A stretch of 12,157 nt of DNA. Origin: an uncultured Sutterella sp. Lineage in GTDB: Bacteria > Pseudomonadota > Gammaproteobacteria > Burkholderiales > Burkholderiaceae_F. The stretch spans positions 1 to 12,157 of the forward strand of contig CAJMKD010000050.1 of the NCBI GenBank assembly GCA_905213905.1. The letters are read 5' to 3'. The notes below the pieces were generated by a model that was not told where the DNA came from, did not search any database, and was given only the letters and a program-made list of their open reading frames with translations. Numbering within the stretch: position 1 is the stretch's first letter; every line of letters begins with the position of its first letter. Both the position numbers and the translations under genes were made by a program. Of the stretch, positions 1-6,634 are shown in pieces.

Positions 1-51
1 GTAGTTGATGAAAAGAGCCTTTTTGACCTCGGGAGCGACCAAGCTTCCCAT
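1..51 (-). CDS. 5' end of an unidentified protein, cut by the window edge
   Basis: On the minus strand an ATG at 51 opens a frame that runs off the left edge after 17 codons, reading MGSLVAPEVKKALFINY. The residue mix looks protein-like, but 17 residues are too few to name a family. A TTG three codons upstream (60-58) is an alternative start, and neither has a strong ribosome binding site. A plus-strand frame is also open from 1 to a stop near 141, so the coding strand is not certain. If real, this gene is divergent from the one at 177. Confidence 0.35.
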   Translation of the reverse strand, partial: MGSLVAPEVKKALFINY

Positions 52-176
52 GGCTTTCAATGTAGCGCTGGGCGCTTAAAAAGCCCTTATGCTTTTGCTT
101 TCGAGCGGGCAATGCGCGTTCATCCGTTCAAAAGCCGCTCATAAAAGCCAGAAAGCGCTGTCACTAGTGGGAAATT

Positions 177-1007
177 ATGCCGCAGTTCGAAGTCATTCTG
201 CCGGAAGGCACCGTCATTCTGAGAAACCTGGAAACGGGTGAAAAGCTGCGTCTTTCGGCGGAATCCGGGCCGCTCACGCTCGGGCGGGTAACGCTCGAAT
301 TTGCCTTCGCGCCTGCGCCCGGCGCAACAGGGCCGTCGACTTCGGCTTCGGCTTCGGCTTCGACTTCGGCGCCGTCTTCTCCTGAGGCGGCTCATCCGGA
401 AGCAGAGGAGCCGGGGGGCAAAGCGCCGCAAGGGCGCCGCATGGCGTCGCATTCTGAAGCGAGCGCGCTTGACGCAGCCGCGCGCACCCCAAGCGCAGCT
501 ACGGCGCAGGATGCAGTTCCCCTGAAGCTCGGCTTTCCGGGCTTTCCGACCGAAGGCGAAGCCCTTCGGGCGCTCCATGAGAATCCCTTCCTCTCGCCCG
601 ACGAGCCGATTTTCCCTTCAGAGAAGCCAGCCGAAGAGCGTCGTTCGATTCGTGCGCTTGAGGCGCCTTTCGACGCACTGACGGAAGCGGATTTCGAGGC
701 GACGCTCACGTCGCTTTCGGCCGAAGCCAACAATATGGAAGGCGAAATCGAGTTTTTGCAGGAAATCGACGGCGATCCGGACGACATCGCTGAACTCGAA
801 GGAGCGCTTGAGGCGCTTAAGGATGCCTTCGCAAGGACAAGCCGTCGATTCGAGGCGTGGAAAAAAGCGGTTCGCCACGGCGGTGCCAACGAAGCCAAGG
901 CGCGCGCGGAACGCATCGAAGCCGCAGCTCAAGCGGCCGAAGAAGCTGCGCAGCTTGCCCGGGAGTCGGGCGTCGAGAGCTTCAAGAAGCCGCTCAAGGC
1001 GCGTTGA
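177..1007 (+). CDS. Hypothetical protein with low-complexity linker and charged helical C-terminus
   Basis: I do not recognise a family for this 276-residue protein. Residues 1-45 look like a small beta-rich domain with alternating hydrophobic residues. Residues 50-115 are a Ser/Ala/Pro/Glu-rich, probably disordered linker that includes a tandem Ser-Ala run. Residues 125-155 contain Pro- and Phe-rich stretches. Residues 160-265 are Ala/Glu/Lys/Arg-rich and predicted helical or coiled-coil, with an acidic insert (EIDGDPDD) near 197-204. There is no signal peptide and no membrane segment, so it is probably cytoplasmic. The ATG at 177 follows a weak GTGGGA. It converges on the AEC permease with only 20 bases between stops. 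Codon use matches the operon downstream, so it looks native. A role in heme metabolism is not indicated. Confidence 0.75.
   Translation: MPQFEVILPEGTVILRNLETGEKLRLSAESGPLTLGRVTLEFAFAPAPGATGPSTSASASASTSAPSSPEAAHPEAEEPGGKAPQGRRMASHSEASALDAAARTPSAATAQDAVPLKLGFPGFPTEGEALRALHENPFLSPDEPIFPSEKPAEERRSIRALEAPFDALTEADFEATLTSLSAEANNMEGEIEFLQEIDGDPDDIAELEGALEALKDAFARTSRRFEAWKKAVRHGGANEAKARAERIEAAAQAAEEAAQLARESGVESFKKPLKAR
341..370 (+). repeat. Short tandem hexamer repeat (TTCGGC x5, one unit variant)
   Basis: Five consecutive hexamers of the form TTCGGC occur here, the fourth being TTCGAC. They lie in frame inside the hypothetical gene and encode an alternating Ser/Ala run around residues 56-65. A six-base unit keeps the frame when it expands or contracts, so copy-number change would alter only linker length. 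Confidence 0.85.
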
Positions 1008-1027
1008 AGGCGCTCGCTTAAAAACGC

Positions 1028-1993
1028 TCAGCCGATAGCGGTAAGAATCATCATCCAGATCGGAAGCGTGACGGCCGAAAAAAGCGTCGTTGAAGCAACT
1101 GCCGTCGTCGCGAACTTCACGTCCGCGTGATGGAACTTGGCGAGCACCGCGATCTGCGTGATGCAGGGGAGCGCCGCCTGGATGACGTAGACCTTGGCGA
1201 AGAGGTCCGAAAGCGGCAGCATGAACGTAAACGCAAGGCAGACCGTCGGGCAAATCACGAAGCGGCCGAGCAGCACGAGGGCGAGGTCCTTCGTGATGCG
1301 GATGTTTCGAATCCCGATGCGGTAGATCATGATGCCGATGAAGATGAGCGCGAGGGGCGAGGTGATGCCGCCCATGTACTTCGCTGCGGTCATGAAGGCA
1401 TCCGGGAGCCGCAGATCGAGAAGAATCAGAACGATCGCAAGGAGAAAGCCGCAAAGCGGGGGCGAAAAGACGCGCTTGACGGTCGCGAGCGACAACACCT
1501 TCGGCGCCGCCTTCTTCTCGGCCGCAATCCCGTCCATCGCTTCCAGGAAGTTCCCCATCGTCCAGAAGAACGTCGTATTGGCGAAGAAGTAGAGAAGCGT
1601 CGGAATGATCGCTTCGTCGCCGAAGAGCGCAATTGAAACAGGCACGCCGATGAACATGTTGTTCGTCGCCGTGAAGGCCGATGAGAAGACGCCCGCGTGC
1701 ACGCGGTCGATTTTGAAGAGCCGCACGAAGATGCGGCTCACGAAGAAGCAGAGCCAGATCGAGAGAAACGGAATGATCATCGACCCCGCGAGCGAAATAA
1801 GCCCCTCGTGGTCGAGCTTTTCCATCACGCTCGAAAAGAGGTAGGCCGGCAGCGACATGAACGTGACGAGCTTCGCGATGAGCGACGTCGACTGCGCGTC
1901 GTACCAGCCCTTGTGGGCGGTCCAGTAGCCCGCACCTGCAAGAAGGAGCAGGATCAGCACGCAGTTGAGCGAGTGAAGAAAGGCTTCCCACAT
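1028..1993 (-). CDS. AEC (auxin efflux carrier) family permease
   Basis: A 321-residue, very hydrophobic inner-membrane protein with about ten membrane segments, the usual size for bacterial AEC transporters. The N-terminal half has the segment GYWTAHKGW followed by LVTFMSLPAYLFSSV, where a Pro sits in a membrane helix. Its middle holds FSSAFTATNNMFIGVPV, the helix-breaking Asn/Gly/Pro region typical of the family. The second half repeats the arrangement (SPLALIFIGIMIY, then QAALPCITQIAVLA). Family members export or import small carboxylates or amino-acid-derived acids; the substrate cannot be read from sequence. The ATG at 1993 is the first in frame and lacks a clear ribosome binding site. 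It is divergent from the heme operon, shares the 1994-2269 region with it, and is probably functionally unrelated. Confidence 0.88.
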   Translation of the reverse strand: MWEAFLHSLNCVLILLLLAGAGYWTAHKGWYDAQSTSLIAKLVTFMSLPAYLFSSVMEKLDHEGLISLAGSMIIPFLSIWLCFFVSRIFVRLFKIDRVHAGVFSSAFTATNNMFIGVPVSIALFGDEAIIPTLLYFFANTTFFWTMGNFLEAMDGIAAEKKAAPKVLSLATVKRVFSPPLCGFLLAIVLILLDLRLPDAFMTAAKYMGGITSPLALIFIGIMIYRIGIRNIRITKDLALVLLGRFVICPTVCLAFTFMLPLSDLFAKVYVIQAALPCITQIAVLAKFHHADVKFATTAVASTTLFSAVTLPIWMMILTAIG

Positions 1994-2179
1994 AAGGCAC
2001 CGCCGGTTGAGTTGATTAAAAGCCTTAAGTTTACGCCCGAGATTTCAAGCGCGACGGCCCAAGAGACCGAATTGCGCTTTTTTGCGTATCTCGATTTCAT
2101 TAATTCGTACCCGTTAGGTAAACATGCATATTAATAAAAAAGATAGTACAAATCAGAATGAGAAGAAATATCAATCTTA
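1994..2179. other. AT-rich divergent intergenic region
   Basis: This is the upstream part of the gap between the minus-strand permease and the plus-strand heme operon. Its GC content falls sharply from about 2095 onward compared with both flanks. It must contain the permease promoter, but I cannot place one with confidence. No open frame of interest, tRNA or long inverted repeat is visible. Confidence 0.6.
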
Positions 2180-2208
2180 TTGAAATGTTCATCGACTTCC
2201 TTTAGAGT
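2180..2208 (+). promoter_or_regulatory. Candidate sigma-70 promoter of the heme operon
   Basis: TTGAAA at 2180-2185 resembles a -35 box (5 of 6). A 17-base spacer separates it from TAGAGT at 2203-2208, a weaker -10 (4 of 6). Transcription would start near 2215, placing the Fur-type operator directly over the start of the transcript. Other AT-rich -10-like words lie nearby, so the assignment is tentative. Confidence 0.4.
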
Positions 2209-2219
2209 TCGCTCTTCGT

Positions 2220-2238
2220 AATGAGAATCGTTCTTATT
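2220..2238 (+). promoter_or_regulatory. Fur-type operator
   Basis: AATGAGAATCGTTCTTATT is an imperfect inverted repeat. Its 7-1-7 core TGAGAAT-C-GTTCTTA matches 10 of 14 half-site positions of the Fur consensus TGATAATNATTATCA, and the two halves agree with each other at 5 of 7 positions. It lies 31 bases before the chosen hutW start and just after the candidate promoter. Fur control of heme-uptake genes is well established, so this site would couple the operon to iron limitation. Confidence 0.72.
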
Positions 2239-2269
2239 ACGTGATTTCAAATCATTGTCGGGAGATGCA

Positions 2270-3784
2270 GTGAAGGAAGCCAGCGATAAAAACGCCGAAA
2301 CTTTCGAGGCGGGTGCCCGCGCCATGAAGATGGCGCTTGATGCAAAAACGGGCGATCCGTCCGTTTATTTCGCCGACACGGCTGCTCCCCTTCATGCAGC
2401 CTTCCGCGCCAAGGCGGTGGTGCATTCGGGGCCGGGCGGCATGCCGCTGATGGGGGCGGCTGCCGTGAGCGCTTTTGACGGGCTTCTTGACAAGCCTCGC
2501 ACTGGGAAGACGCTCGCCTACATTCACGTGCCCTTCTGCGAAACGCGCTGCCTTTACTGCATGTTCTATCAGAACCCGTATAAGGAAGACGCTGCGCACG
2601 CCTATGCGCAGACGCTTGTGAAGGAGCTTCGCAGCCAGGCGGACCGCGCCGCACAGAAGTGCGGTCCGATTCATGCGGTTTATTTCGGCGGCGGCACCCC
2701 GACGGTGTTCTCCCCCGAAGATCTGCGCTTCGTGCTCCGGACGGTGCGCGAAACGCTGCCCTTAGCCAACGACTGCGAAATCACGATCGAGGGGCGCATC
2801 CACAACTTTGACGATGCGCGCGTCGAGGCGGCGCTCGAGGGCGGCGCCAACCGCTTTTCGCTCGGGATACAGACTTTCAATACCGAGATCCGCCGCTCGA
2901 TGCTTCGCGTCGACGACCGCGACACGATGATCCGCCGGCTTGAGGCGATCGACCGCTACGACGAGGCGGCGCTTGTGGTCGACCTCATCTACGGCTTCCC
3001 CGGTCAGACGATGGACGTCTGGGCTTCGGACCTTGAGACCGCGGCATCCCTCAGGCTCGACGGCGTCGACTGCTATCAGCTCAACGTATTCGAAAAGTCG
3101 CCGCTCGCCAAGCGCATTACGCTTGGAAAACTCCCTGTTGCGGCAGGAACGGCAGAGAAAGCAGACATGTTTGCGCGCTCTGTTGAATTCTTCACGAACG
3201 AAAACTGGCGCCGCCTCTCGAACAACCACTGGGGCCGCACGCACCGCGAGCGCAACATCTACAACGAGCTCGGGAAATCTTCCGTCGACTGCCTCGCCTT
3301 CGGCTGCGGCGCCGGCGGCCGTCTTGCCGGCCACAGCTTCATGATCGACCGCGATCTCAAGTCCTATACGGCGCGCGTCGAAGCGGGCGAAAAGCCCGTG
3401 CAGTTCCTGATGAAGCCCGGTCCCAACTGGGCGCTCCTGCGCGACATCTCCGCCGCGATGGAAAGCGGCGCCATTTGCTTGGGCCGCATCGGTGAAGCCT
3501 ACGGGCTCGACCTCGAGCGCATCGCCGCACCCGTCATGGATCAATGGATTGAAGCGGGGCTCCTTTTCCGCCGCGGCCGCCACCTGATTCAGACCGTAGC
3601 CGGTCAGTACTGGCACGTCACGCTCGCGCAGCTCCTCATGAAATGGGTCGAAAGCCGGATTCAAAAGCCTGCTGCCATGCCCGACATCGACATGGGAGCG
3701 CCCGCAGCCGTCATGCATGCGATGCGGCGGCAGATGGCCGGAGCCGCAGCTGCATCAAGCACCCGCGCTGCAGAGATGCCCTGA
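2270..3784 (+). CDS. hutW: Radical SAM anaerobic heme-degrading enzyme, ChuW/HutW type
   Basis: This 504-residue cytoplasmic protein is a member of the HemN-like radical SAM group. In its ChuW/HutW branch, known members open the heme ring without oxygen by SAM-dependent methylation, yielding a linear tetrapyrrole (anaerobilin) and free iron. The iron-sulfur ligands form CxxxCxxC at residues 90, 94 and 97 (FCETRCLYC), followed by GGGTP at 140-144, a SAM-binding element. NRFSLGIQTF and DLIYGFPGQT are further hallmarks of the HemN-like fold. WGRTHRERNIYNELGK and the heme operon context favour HutW over HemN or HemW. I chose GTG at 2270 because GGGAG lies five bases upstream; an upstream in-frame TTG at 2255 is the alternative. 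It ends in an Ala/Met-rich tail of about 40 residues and is first in the operon, directly behind the Fur site. Confidence 0.9.
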   Translation: MKEASDKNAETFEAGARAMKMALDAKTGDPSVYFADTAAPLHAAFRAKAVVHSGPGGMPLMGAAAVSAFDGLLDKPRTGKTLAYIHVPFCETRCLYCMFYQNPYKEDAAHAYAQTLVKELRSQADRAAQKCGPIHAVYFGGGTPTVFSPEDLRFVLRTVRETLPLANDCEITIEGRIHNFDDARVEAALEGGANRFSLGIQTFNTEIRRSMLRVDDRDTMIRRLEAIDRYDEAALVVDLIYGFPGQTMDVWASDLETAASLRLDGVDCYQLNVFEKSPLAKRITLGKLPVAAGTAEKADMFARSVEFFTNENWRRLSNNHWGRTHRERNIYNELGKSSVDCLAFGCGAGGRLAGHSFMIDRDLKSYTARVEAGEKPVQFLMKPGPNWALLRDISAAMESGAICLGRIGEAYGLDLERIAAPVMDQWIEAGLLFRRGRHLIQTVAGQYWHVTLAQLLMKWVESRIQKPAAMPDIDMGAPAAVMHAMRRQMAGAAAASSTRAAEMP

Positions 3785-3810
3785 CGGGCAAAGAACTGTG
3801 CCCAATGCAT

Positions 3811-3843
3811 GACTCGGCGCGCTGCCCGTGAATGCGCCGAGTC
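3811..3843 (+). other. Perfect 10-bp inverted repeat between hutW and the receptor gene
   Basis: GACTCGGCGC (3811-3820) and GCGCCGAGTC (3834-3843) pair perfectly around a 13-base loop. No T-run follows, so it is not a standard intrinsic terminator. It may protect the hutW message 3' end or reduce read-through. Confidence 0.75.
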
Positions 3844-3867
3844 TGCGGAATGACAAAAAGCGTCGCC

Positions 3868-3884
3868 CGTTGCCTGGGGCAACG
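3868..3884 (+). other. Perfect 7-bp hairpin with 3-base loop in the leader of the receptor gene
   Basis: CGTTGCC (3868-3874) pairs with GGCAACG (3878-3884) around TGG. It lies 24 bases after the first inverted repeat and 35 bases before the receptor start codon. A short pyrimidine-rich TTTCTC occurs a few bases downstream, but there is no proper U-tract. Confidence 0.7.
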
Positions 3885-3919
3885 CAACGATTTCTCAACT
3901 CACTCGAAGAGCAACCTCG

Positions 3920-6001
3920 ATGAAGAACTACAAGATGCTCCAGACGGCCGCCGCCGTCTCCGCAGCCGTGGCTTCCTTTGCCGCTTTCTCTGTCCCCGCC
4001 TGCGCCGAGGACACCATGACGACGGAAACCGTGCATGTCACGGCTTCGCGCGTTGAACAGGAACTGATGGACGTGAATATGGCTGTTTCGGTCATAACAA
4101 GAGCGGACATCGAACGTTCTGGCGCAAGAAACGTCGGTGAGCTCCTTGAAGATATTCCTGGTGTTCGCATCAACAATGACGGTGGTCAGGGCATGAAGCG
4201 CGTGAAGATCCGCGGCGAAGATGCTTATCGCACGCTTGTGATGATCGACGGACAGAAAGTGGCGGAACATAAGTCCATGTCTGGTGCGCCGATGCTGATC
4301 GATCCATCGATGATTGAACGCATCGAAGTGATCAAGGGACCGGCTTCCGTGCTTTACGGCTCGGACGCGATCGGCGGGGCCATCAACATCATCACCAAAA
4401 AGGGCGGCGACAAACCCATTGAAGGCGAAGTGTCAGCAGGGATGAACACATCGGCTTCTGGGAAGAACGCTGCGGCTTCCGTTTACGGTGCCTATGAGGG
4501 TTGGAAATATCGGCTCTCGGCTTCCGTGGAAGACAATGACAACTTAAAGACCCCGAAGGGTGATGCGCCCAACACCTATTTCTCGGCTCGGTCTGCCTCT
4601 GCATTTGTGTCTTATGACTTCTCGCCGGATGCAACCGTCGGCGGCACGCTCAGCTATTACGATCTTGAGTTCGGTTCCGGCGACATGAGTGGTGCGTATG
4701 ACAATTTTGCGGTTGATGTTCCGAAATGGAAGCAGACCAAAGTTGCAGCGTTTGGCGAATTTCGAAATCTATCTGAATCGCTTGTACGTTTGAGAACAGA
4801 TGCGTTCTTGCAGCGCGGCGACAAGGACATGGTGAATACCATCGGTATGCTGACGACAAGCGAGAAATATCCTTCGCCGTATTTGATGTATGTCTATCCG
4901 ATCGCCCAGAACGTGATGGATCAATACGGCTTCTCGGTGCAATCCGACTGGCAGCTCGGTGAAAAGAATTATCTCGTTGCAGGCTACGAGTTTTCCTATG
5001 ACGACCTGTCTGCCGACAGCATTACGCAAATGAGGCCGCATGAAATGATGCCCACCGTTATTACCATGGGCGACAAAACATATGACGGCTATCAAATGAC
5101 AAATGCGGTCTACGCAAGCATGGAAACCATGCTGCCGGCCGATTTGGTGCTTAGTTACGGTGTCCGTTATACGTGGGTGAAGTCTGAAATGGACATGACC
5201 AACAATAAAGATGGTGCAAAAACAGACTTCGGCGACACGTCGGACGGCAAGGCGGTTTTTAATGCCGGGATTCTCTGGCACGGCATTGAGCAACTGACGC
5301 TGCGAGCAAATTATTCGCAGGGTTACCGCTTCCCGCTGCTGCAACATTTATACGTTGATACGGCCATGGGCATGGGAACAGGGACTACGTATGCCAACCC
5401 TGATCTGAAGCCGGAAACGTCAGACAATTTCGAAATCGGCGCTCGTTGGACCTCGCAGCATGTGACGCTCGATGCCACGGCCTTCTACTCTCAGGCGGAC
5501 GATTACATTGCAGCGCTCTACAACGCAGCGCTCGGCGGCGATCAGTATCAGAACATCGCTGAAGCGACAACTTACGGTTTGGAATTGGCGGGTTCAGTGC
5601 GTGTGGCTGAAACTGGGTTTGAGCCGTACGCGAGCGTCACGCTCATGCGCCGCAAGTTCGAACAGGAAGGAAAGTCCACTTACGACACGGCAACGCCGAA
5701 TGTTGTTGCGCGCTACGGCGTGCGCTGGGCCGGCAATGCTGAAGGACTCGGCCTTCGCGCGGATGCCTTTGCGCGATCGCTGACCGCGACCGAGTATGAA
5801 GACCTTGAGAACAGCGCCAACAATTACCGGCTTGGCGGCGCAACGACCTTCAATCTGGAGGGCGGCATTGCTTTTGGTCCGCAGAAGCAGTATTCGCTCG
5901 ATGTCGGTCTCTACAACATCTTTGATACGGCGTACCGCGAACAGCTCTCCATCTATGAACCCGGCCGCTACTTCACTGTGAAGCTCAACGCGAAGTTCTA
6001 A
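3920..6001 (+). CDS. TonB-dependent outer membrane receptor, probable heme/hemoprotein receptor
   Basis: This 693-residue protein starts with a signal peptide (Lys-containing N-terminus, Ala-rich core, cleavage after ACA at residue 29). A TonB box ETVHVTA follows at 36-42. The plug domain comes next (about 50-165), with NVGELLEDIPGVRI, IRGEDAYRTLVMIDG, IERIEVIKGPASVLYGSDA and IGGAINIITKKGG. The remainder is a beta-barrel ending in a C-terminal Phe, as expected for outer membrane insertion. Heme receptors of the HemR/ChuA group carry FRAP and NPNL boxes flanking a ligand His. Here YRFP (469-472) and NPDL (493-496) occupy the equivalent places, with His476 between them. General features would also suit a siderophore or cobalamin receptor; the surrounding heme genes decide for heme. 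Much of the barrel-coding region is visibly less GC-rich than the neighbouring genes. Confidence 0.88.
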   Translation: MKNYKMLQTAAAVSAAVASFAAFSVPACAEDTMTTETVHVTASRVEQELMDVNMAVSVITRADIERSGARNVGELLEDIPGVRINNDGGQGMKRVKIRGEDAYRTLVMIDGQKVAEHKSMSGAPMLIDPSMIERIEVIKGPASVLYGSDAIGGAINIITKKGGDKPIEGEVSAGMNTSASGKNAAASVYGAYEGWKYRLSASVEDNDNLKTPKGDAPNTYFSARSASAFVSYDFSPDATVGGTLSYYDLEFGSGDMSGAYDNFAVDVPKWKQTKVAAFGEFRNLSESLVRLRTDAFLQRGDKDMVNTIGMLTTSEKYPSPYLMYVYPIAQNVMDQYGFSVQSDWQLGEKNYLVAGYEFSYDDLSADSITQMRPHEMMPTVITMGDKTYDGYQMTNAVYASMETMLPADLVLSYGVRYTWVKSEMDMTNNKDGAKTDFGDTSDGKAVFNAGILWHGIEQLTLRANYSQGYRFPLLQHLYVDTAMGMGTGTTYANPDLKPETSDNFEIGARWTSQHVTLDATAFYSQADDYIAALYNAALGGDQYQNIAEATTYGLELAGSVRVAETGFEPYASVTLMRRKFEQEGKSTYDTATPNVVARYGVRWAGNAEGLGLRADAFARSLTATEYEDLENSANNYRLGGATTFNLEGGIAFGPQKQYSLDVGLYNIFDTAYREQLSIYEPGRYFTVKLNAKF

Positions 6002-6037
6002 GAAAGCTTCACATAGTTGCTTCAAGCGCCAACCAGA

Positions 6038-6063
6038 GCGCGGCCCGAACAAACGGGCCGCGC
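6038..6063 (+). other. Perfect 10-bp GC hairpin between receptor and ECF genes
   Basis: GCGCGGCCCG (6038-6047) pairs perfectly with CGGGCCGCGC (6054-6063) around the loop AACAAA. It ends 19 bases before the ATG of the ECF S gene. No T-tract follows, so it is unlikely to be a complete intrinsic terminator. It could partially terminate transcription or stabilise the receptor message. Confidence 0.82.
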
Positions 6064-6082
6064 CCATCCAAGAGACCGAAGA

Positions 6083-6634
6083 ATGAAAAAAGAAATAGGG
6101 CGCATCGGGCGCTATTGGGCGCCGCGGGAACTCGTCGTGCTCGGCGTCTTCGCAGCTGCCGCGAAGCTCTCGAGCCTCTTGATTGCGCTCGCGGGCGGCG
6201 GGATGAATCCCGTTTCGCTGATTGCGAAGAACCTGGTCTTCACGACGCTCCTGATCGTTCTGCTCACAAAGGTGCCGAAGCTCGGCACGCTTCTTCTCTT
6301 CACGATCGTGAGCATGCTGATCAGCGTGCTACTGATGGGCGGGAGCTTTGCGCTCCTCCCTGCGGCGCTCTTCGGGGCGCGCTTGGGCGAAGCGGCTGTA
6401 TGGGCGACGGGCGGCGACAAGAAGGCCTGGGCCCCTTGGATTGCCGCAGGCGTCTACGACCTCGCGAGCAAGGGACTGAGCCTCGGCGTCTCGTACCTCT
6501 TCATGCGCGAGAGTCCTGCGCTCATGACGATGGTGGTGCCGATTGTGCTCGTAGGCTATCTCGGCTCGCTTCTCGGTCTTTGGTTCGGCTGGAAAACCGT
6601 TGGAGAACTCAAGCATGCGGGCTTTGTTCGCTGA
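6083..6634 (+). CDS. ECF transporter substrate-binding S component, MptD/Trep_Strep-like
   Basis: This hydrophobic 183-residue inner-membrane protein has about six membrane segments, as expected of an ECF S component. Those subunits bind a small ligand and topple in the membrane to deliver it. Features include a basic N-terminus (MKKEIGRIGRYW), a Gly-rich turn LAGGGMNP after the first helix, LPAALFGARLGEAAVWATGG in the middle, and a C-terminal LGSLLGLWFGWKTVGELKHAGF. The pattern resembles the MptD/Trep_Strep S group, whose substrates are mostly unassigned. The ATG at 6083 is chosen because a longer reading from TTG 6017 would run across the hairpin and encode an unlikely Arg/Pro-rich leader. 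Its 3' end overlaps the T-component gene by 20 bases. Position between a heme receptor and hutX makes heme the leading candidate ligand, which is inference. Confidence 0.75.
   Translation: MKKEIGRIGRYWAPRELVVLGVFAAAAKLSSLLIALAGGGMNPVSLIAKNLVFTTLLIVLLTKVPKLGTLLLFTIVSMLISVLLMGGSFALLPAALFGARLGEAAVWATGGDKKAWAPWIAAGVYDLASKGLSLGVSYLFMRESPALMTMVVPIVLVGYLGSLLGLWFGWKTVGELKHAGFVR

Noticed and set aside
341..370. CRISPR-like or regulatory repeat
   Set aside because: The units are six bases with no spacers, and they encode a Ser/Ala linker in frame.
1005..1030. Shared bidirectional terminator between the convergent hypothetical and permease genes
   Set aside because: CGCTC occurs as a direct rather than inverted repeat around the A-run, so no stable stem forms.
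618..2000. 460-codon minus-strand open frame spanning the hypothetical gene and the permease gene
   Set aside because: It lies in another frame of the real minus-strand permease. Its product is His/Arg/Asp-rich with no domain, whereas the overlapping frame encodes a clear AEC permease.
2148..2186. A second Fur box in the A-rich stretch upstream of the promoter
   Set aside because: There are GAAT/GAAA-like words but no convincing inverted symmetry or match to the consensus, unlike the site at 2220.
2270..3784. hutW as coproporphyrinogen oxidase HemN or the heme chaperone HemW
   Set aside because: The CxxxCxxC and HemN-like fold are shared, but the Fur site, hutX, flavodoxin and heme receptor context and the WGRTHRERNIYNELGK segment fit the ChuW/HutW branch better.
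3920..6001. Receptor as BtuB (cobalamin), with the ECF genes as a vitamin importer
   Set aside because: General plug motifs are shared with BtuB, but the FRAP/NPNL-like boxes with an intervening His and the flanking heme enzymes favour heme. It is not fully excluded without a ligand test.
6038..6063. Intrinsic transcription terminator after the receptor gene
   Set aside because: The stem is strong, but no U-run follows; the next bases are CCATCCAAGAGACC. It is recorded as a hairpin only.
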